Origin: Tubiluchus corallicola
Lineage: Eukaryota; Priapulida; Priapulimorpha; Priapulimorphida; Tubiluchidae
DNA length: 64,000 nucleotides
Assembly (NCBI GenBank): GCA_030141605.1
Contig: JAQGDQ010000192.1
Coordinates: 62,001-126,000 of the forward strand
Direction of reading: 5' to 3'
Below the pieces are notes generated by a model that did not search any database, had not been told where the DNA came from, and saw nothing but the letters and a program-made list of their open reading frames with translations. The position numbers and the translations under genes are program-made. The number at the start of each line of letters is the position of its first letter. The first letter of the stretch is position 1. This document shows positions 60,594-64,000 of the stretch, one piece after another.

Positions 60594-61487
60594 CTAGAAG
60601 AAGAGTCATTCGCTATACTAATTATCTCATAAAATTGTTGTGATTTTAAGTAACTAAACCTTAGTTAGCTTTAAATCCAAAATATATGAATGAAATGTGC
60701 GACTATACAATAGGCTGAGCCAAGAATAAAACTTGGAGGCGCCAGAGCTTAAATACTGAGTAGTAATAGTAGTAGTAAGAAGTTGTTATATTAATCTATT
60801 AATACTCCATCATACTTCTCCTTTTTTGCTCGAACTAAATTCAAACTCTACTTATTTTTTTCGCAAATTGGAATCAACTCTGGCAGCTTACGTGAAAGTT
60901 GTTAGCCTATCACTTGACCACGGGAGCTATATTTTGGAGAACATAATTCCTCCTGTTTTTAATCAACCTATATGATAATAGATTGTGACTTCAATGGTGA
61001 TGGTAGATTATTAAAATTGAAATACGACAAAAATTTGAGAGAATATAATTCCTGGTGTTTTTAATCAACCTCTTGGGTAATTATAGTGCATGACATCACT
61101 GGATAAAGTGACAGCAATAATGGCGTAATGGTGAAGGCAATAACATTGATGATACAACTTCTTGTACGTTTGTTCGCAAACCAATATTGATGAATGATGG
61201 TGAATCAGAAAAAAGATAAAGCCAGTCCAAACTTCTATAGGCACATATTTATAATGTAAAAAATCAATCATATTCATCTAAATAAGATTTATACATCCAT
61301 TTTATTCACAATTCATATTTACAGGACACTTTTCATTTGTGATTAATTTTTTCTTAATGTGTAATGCTGGAAAGCATAATTAAGGCGCGTTAATATATAT
61401 TTAGAAAAGTTGGAAAAAATTAATAAAACTGTCTAAAGTGAAATAGCATTGACATAAAAATCGTTATATCAATTTGTTGTCATTTAA

Positions 61488-61618
61488 TCATGCTTTTTTG
61501 CTCAGACTTGTTATTATATAGTAATGTGGTTCTTCGTAATAATCAGTTTCATACAGTCTACGATGGAAATCCGGAAAGTAGCCAATAAACGGAAATGCGG
61601 CTTGAGCAACAAGAAAAA
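61488..61618 (-). CDS. Candidate Tyr-rich peptide exon, copy B
   Basis: Reads VFLVAQAAFPFIGYF, PDFHRRLYETDYYEEP and a different end (IITSLSKKA-stop). The acceptor has changed from ctag|g to ctaag|, shifting the first exon base by one, so this copy needs a phase-1 partner exon. Several differences from copy A change amino acids conservatively. Confidence 0.33.
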
Positions 61619-61970
61619 CTTAGAAGAAGAGTCATTTGCTATACTAATTCTTTCACAAAAATGTTATGACTTTAAGCAACTACATTTTAGTTAGATTTAA
61701 GACCAAAATATGTAAATGTAATGGGCGACTGTATAAGGGGCCGAGCTAAGACTAAATCTTGCGGGTGCAAGGGCTTAAGTGCTGATGCATTTGGGCACTA
61801 GCAAATTTAGCTACAAGATGATTGGAAACAGAATTTTTTAACACGAGCAAAAGTAGTAATGTTAATCCGGTTGGGGACACTTTCCACCCCTTATTCTCCA
61901 GGACGGATTGGTTGCAAAAATGTGAAGGTCATGCATGAGCTGTCAAAGACCAAGGTACCTCTGCCCCCTT

Positions 61971-62065
61971 TTAATATTCATAATAATAGAACCCATTGGG
62001 AAAGTCAGTTCCGTAAACTCCGCGATGAGAAGGGGGAAATAATGGTGGATGAGCAGCAACAAATA
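61971..62065 (-). CDS. Candidate Tyr-rich peptide exon, diverged copy F
   Basis: Far more diverged, yet the same frame stays open: (V)FVAAHPPLFPPSHRGVYGTD, then FPNGFYYYEY-stop. It keeps the hydrophobic start, RGVY-TD and the Tyr run. Acceptor cttttaag, phase 1 as in copy B. Confidence 0.33.
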
Positions 62066-63513
62066 CTTAAAAGAGGAAGAGCCTTTAGCTATGCAAATTT
62101 TTTCCCAGATTTGTCTCCCTCATTAACATACAATAGCCAGTGGGTATATGGCAGATGAATCTACCCTGAAATATTGCTTGATAGTCACACCTTACTAACC
62201 AGGTTTAGTGTTGCTTTACTTAATTCGCTTCACACACATCTAATGAGAAGTAAAAACTATTTGCCTGTGCTGTATGTCTACACGTGTAGTCATCCAGATT
62301 TATGATAACATTCAAGATGTACGACCGAGGTTCTGTCATTCATAGCTTCTATAAGATAAACCTTTTCAGATTTTTTTCTTTGTGTATTGGTCAGTGCGAA
62401 AAAAAGCTTTTTAGATTCCAATCTACGGTATAATAGGTTGCTGAACGGTATTTGCATGTTCGCTTCATAACAATGTTTTTTTAATTGCTATTGTTATTCT
62501 TATTGTTATTATTATAAACAAATTGCTGTCTATATACCGTTCCGCGATTCACATCTTTAACATGCACATTATCATTGGCATCACAATCTCAACTTGAATC
62601 TTCTTTAAATACATGTAAATTCACTACAAATCTCTTGATTGATAACAGTTCGGATAGTAACTATCTACGGACAACCGTTTATCTTTGGCGGCAGAGGGAA
62701 CCTGAAACGTGATTGTGGGTGTTTAAGGCAATTAAACTTTTAGTAGCGCATATAATTTGGCATAATAAAGTCCGAGAATTTTGCGTTGCAGGTGGCTTAC
62801 TTGTTTATATTGTATGTAAACATTACAATCATACTTTAATGTTTTCCACTTCCACTTCTACATGGATAGCTACCATATGTATTAATGTACTACTAATTCT
62901 ACTATATGTAAAGGCGCAAGCCGTGTCGATCACTAAAACTTGAAAGATGATTAACCTTATGGAGAATATAATTCTTGCGTCTAGTTATAATGGATAATGT
63001 TAGTGGTAGTAGTTACAGTAATATACAGTGTATTGACAAAGACAGTGACAACGATGGTACAGAAACTTGGAAGTTTGATCATCAATTCATACGCACAAAG
63101 CAATTTTTTATATTTATAATGTAAAAAAATCATCATGTTCATTTGAATTAGATTTATATATGTTATTTCATCATTAATATTTTACATTAACTGGAAACTC
63201 ATTGTACGTAATGCTTACTCGACAACATTTGCTTAATGTGTACCCAAAAATATAATTGAGCAATATTAATAAATTTTGCAATGTTACAAAAATCAATAAA
63301 GCATTTTAAATCATAATTCATGTTGGAAATTAAAATTGTCATAAAAATTATCAACCCATCCGAGACCCTGCGAGTTTTAGTTTTGATTTGGAGTAAGACA
63401 GTTGTACCAGCAGCGGTACGAAACGAAATTTCTACGAAAATCAAAATATTGTAATGCACTAAAATAAAAAGAAGAAATATGTTGCACAAACATACATATA
63501 GAATTGTACTTAC

Positions 63514-63555
63514 GAGTTGCAGCAAGAACAGCACGAAAATTATTTTGTATTCCAT
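63514..63555 (-). CDS. Candidate signal-peptide exon for the Tyr-rich peptides
   Basis: Minus strand: MEYKIIFVLFLLQL, 14 codons, then a consensus donor (gtaagt) in phase 0. Joined to the phase-0 start of copies A, A' or C it would make a classic signal peptide (charged N-end, long hydrophobic core, VFLVAQA-cleavage). It is the only such exon found, at the top of the array. The nearest copies in the 3' direction (F, B) are in the wrong phase. Function unknown. Confidence 0.35.
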
Positions 63556-64000
63556 TCTCTCTAAGAGTTCTTCAAAATCTACACTGAATCTAAAAATGAT
63601 AAAATTCGTTAATGTTTTTTGTGAGTTGCTAAGGGTGAGGTGTGGGTTGTTTTGTAAGTGTGTTTCTCTCAGCGAACGACCTAATCAACCATTAAAAGTT
63701 TGGCTCTGATCACAGAGCTTGTTAAGGTTATCCGCTCGGTCGAGGGAACTGTTCAGTGAATTGTCTTCATGCATTATAAATAATAAAAGGTTTCGCTGCC
63801 AAACATAGAATATACATTGATGAATTTTGTTTTCGTCAATGAATTACCAATACCTTGCGCTAAAAATATCACCTTTTTTTCATTAAAAGTGACTTCGCTG
63901 GTTTGACTAACAGGAATATATAAGTTTTTTGCTTTGACACACAGAATTACGGCTTTTCTCTGCATGTTTAATACACGCTCTGATAAAGTATTTTTCAGTA
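63556..64000. other. DNA upstream (minus sense) of the candidate signal exon
   Basis: No gene seen. The word ttaaa(a)gtttggctctg at about 63690 recurs at 55520, so the array's flanks share sequence. Confidence 0.4.

Larger units (their letters stand above)
55636..63130 (-). repeat. Tandem array of ~1.0-1.2 kb units (2.26-kb dimer duplicated)
   Basis: A block with ccagtccaa--ttctataggca and tatttataatgtaaa recurs at about 55636, 57881, 58978, 60212, 61220 and, more diverged, 63098. A second block (tggttcttcataataatcag) recurs at 55960, 56650, 58240, 59285, 60500 and 61528, with a remote version at 61995. The 58197-58480 and 60457-60740 stretches are almost identical, offset by 2260 bp. On the minus strand the first block contains a TATA-like tataaatata and the second a short open frame after a splice-acceptor-like sequence, so the unit may be a small two-exon gene. 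Confidence 0.8.

Noticed and set aside
61065-61277. Minus-strand 70-codon frame ending HYNYPRG
   Set aside because: Related frames recur in other units, but starts are not conserved and the opposite strand is also open; kept only as a finding about the array.
61859-62158. 99-codon plus-strand frame in the array
   Set aside because: It lies opposite the diverged peptide exon F; no similarity, and related units lack this frame.

Overview
This is an AT-rich stretch of an animal nuclear genome. The coding exons are short (54-233 bp), separated by GT-AG introns of about 80 bp to 9 kb, and the space between them is full of small transposons, SINEs, microsatellites and tandem repeats. The two recognisable genes, an unconventional myosin of class XIX and a fructosamine/ketosamine-3-kinase, are typical of animals. 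The repeats (a pogo-like MITE, a tRNA-derived SINE ending in a GGGTCATACCAAAGAC-type body, a degenerate LINE tail) are of kinds common in marine invertebrates. I cannot fix the phylum from the sequence alone.

Layout. (1) 609-19262, plus strand: 19 coding exons of MYO19, the mitochondrial outer-membrane myosin. The first ~100 codons lie upstream of the window; everything from just before the P-loop to the stop codon is present and joins in one frame (904 residues). Its introns hold a 600-bp repeat present twice, a tRNA-like hairpin, a 1.1-kb element with ~200-bp inverted arms, and an 842-bp pogo-like MITE. (2) 19263-27588: intergenic, with two opposed tRNA-like SINEs, a possible alternative last exon, a dead LINE fragment and a further SINE. 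(3) 27589-52069, plus strand: a complete FN3K/FN3KRP-type protein kinase in 8 exons, 311 residues, with two giant introns. Intron 3 contains a striking minisatellite of 51 units of exactly 38 bp. (4) 52070-64000: no conserved gene. From about 55.6 kb to 63.2 kb the DNA is a tandem array of diverged ~1.0-1.2 kb units (a 2.26-kb dimer is nearly perfectly duplicated). On the minus strand the units repeatedly encode a short, tyrosine- and acid-rich peptide that begins right after a splice-acceptor-like sequence with the end of a signal peptide. A fitting first exon (start codon, hydrophobic core, strong donor) lies at 63514-63555. One unit carries a solo LTR.

The two conserved genes have unrelated jobs: MYO19 moves and anchors mitochondria on actin, while the kinase repairs glycated proteins. 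They share an orientation, but nothing suggests co-regulation. The minus-strand peptide array is the only part that may represent an undescribed gene system. Its transcription is unproven, and several copies look damaged.
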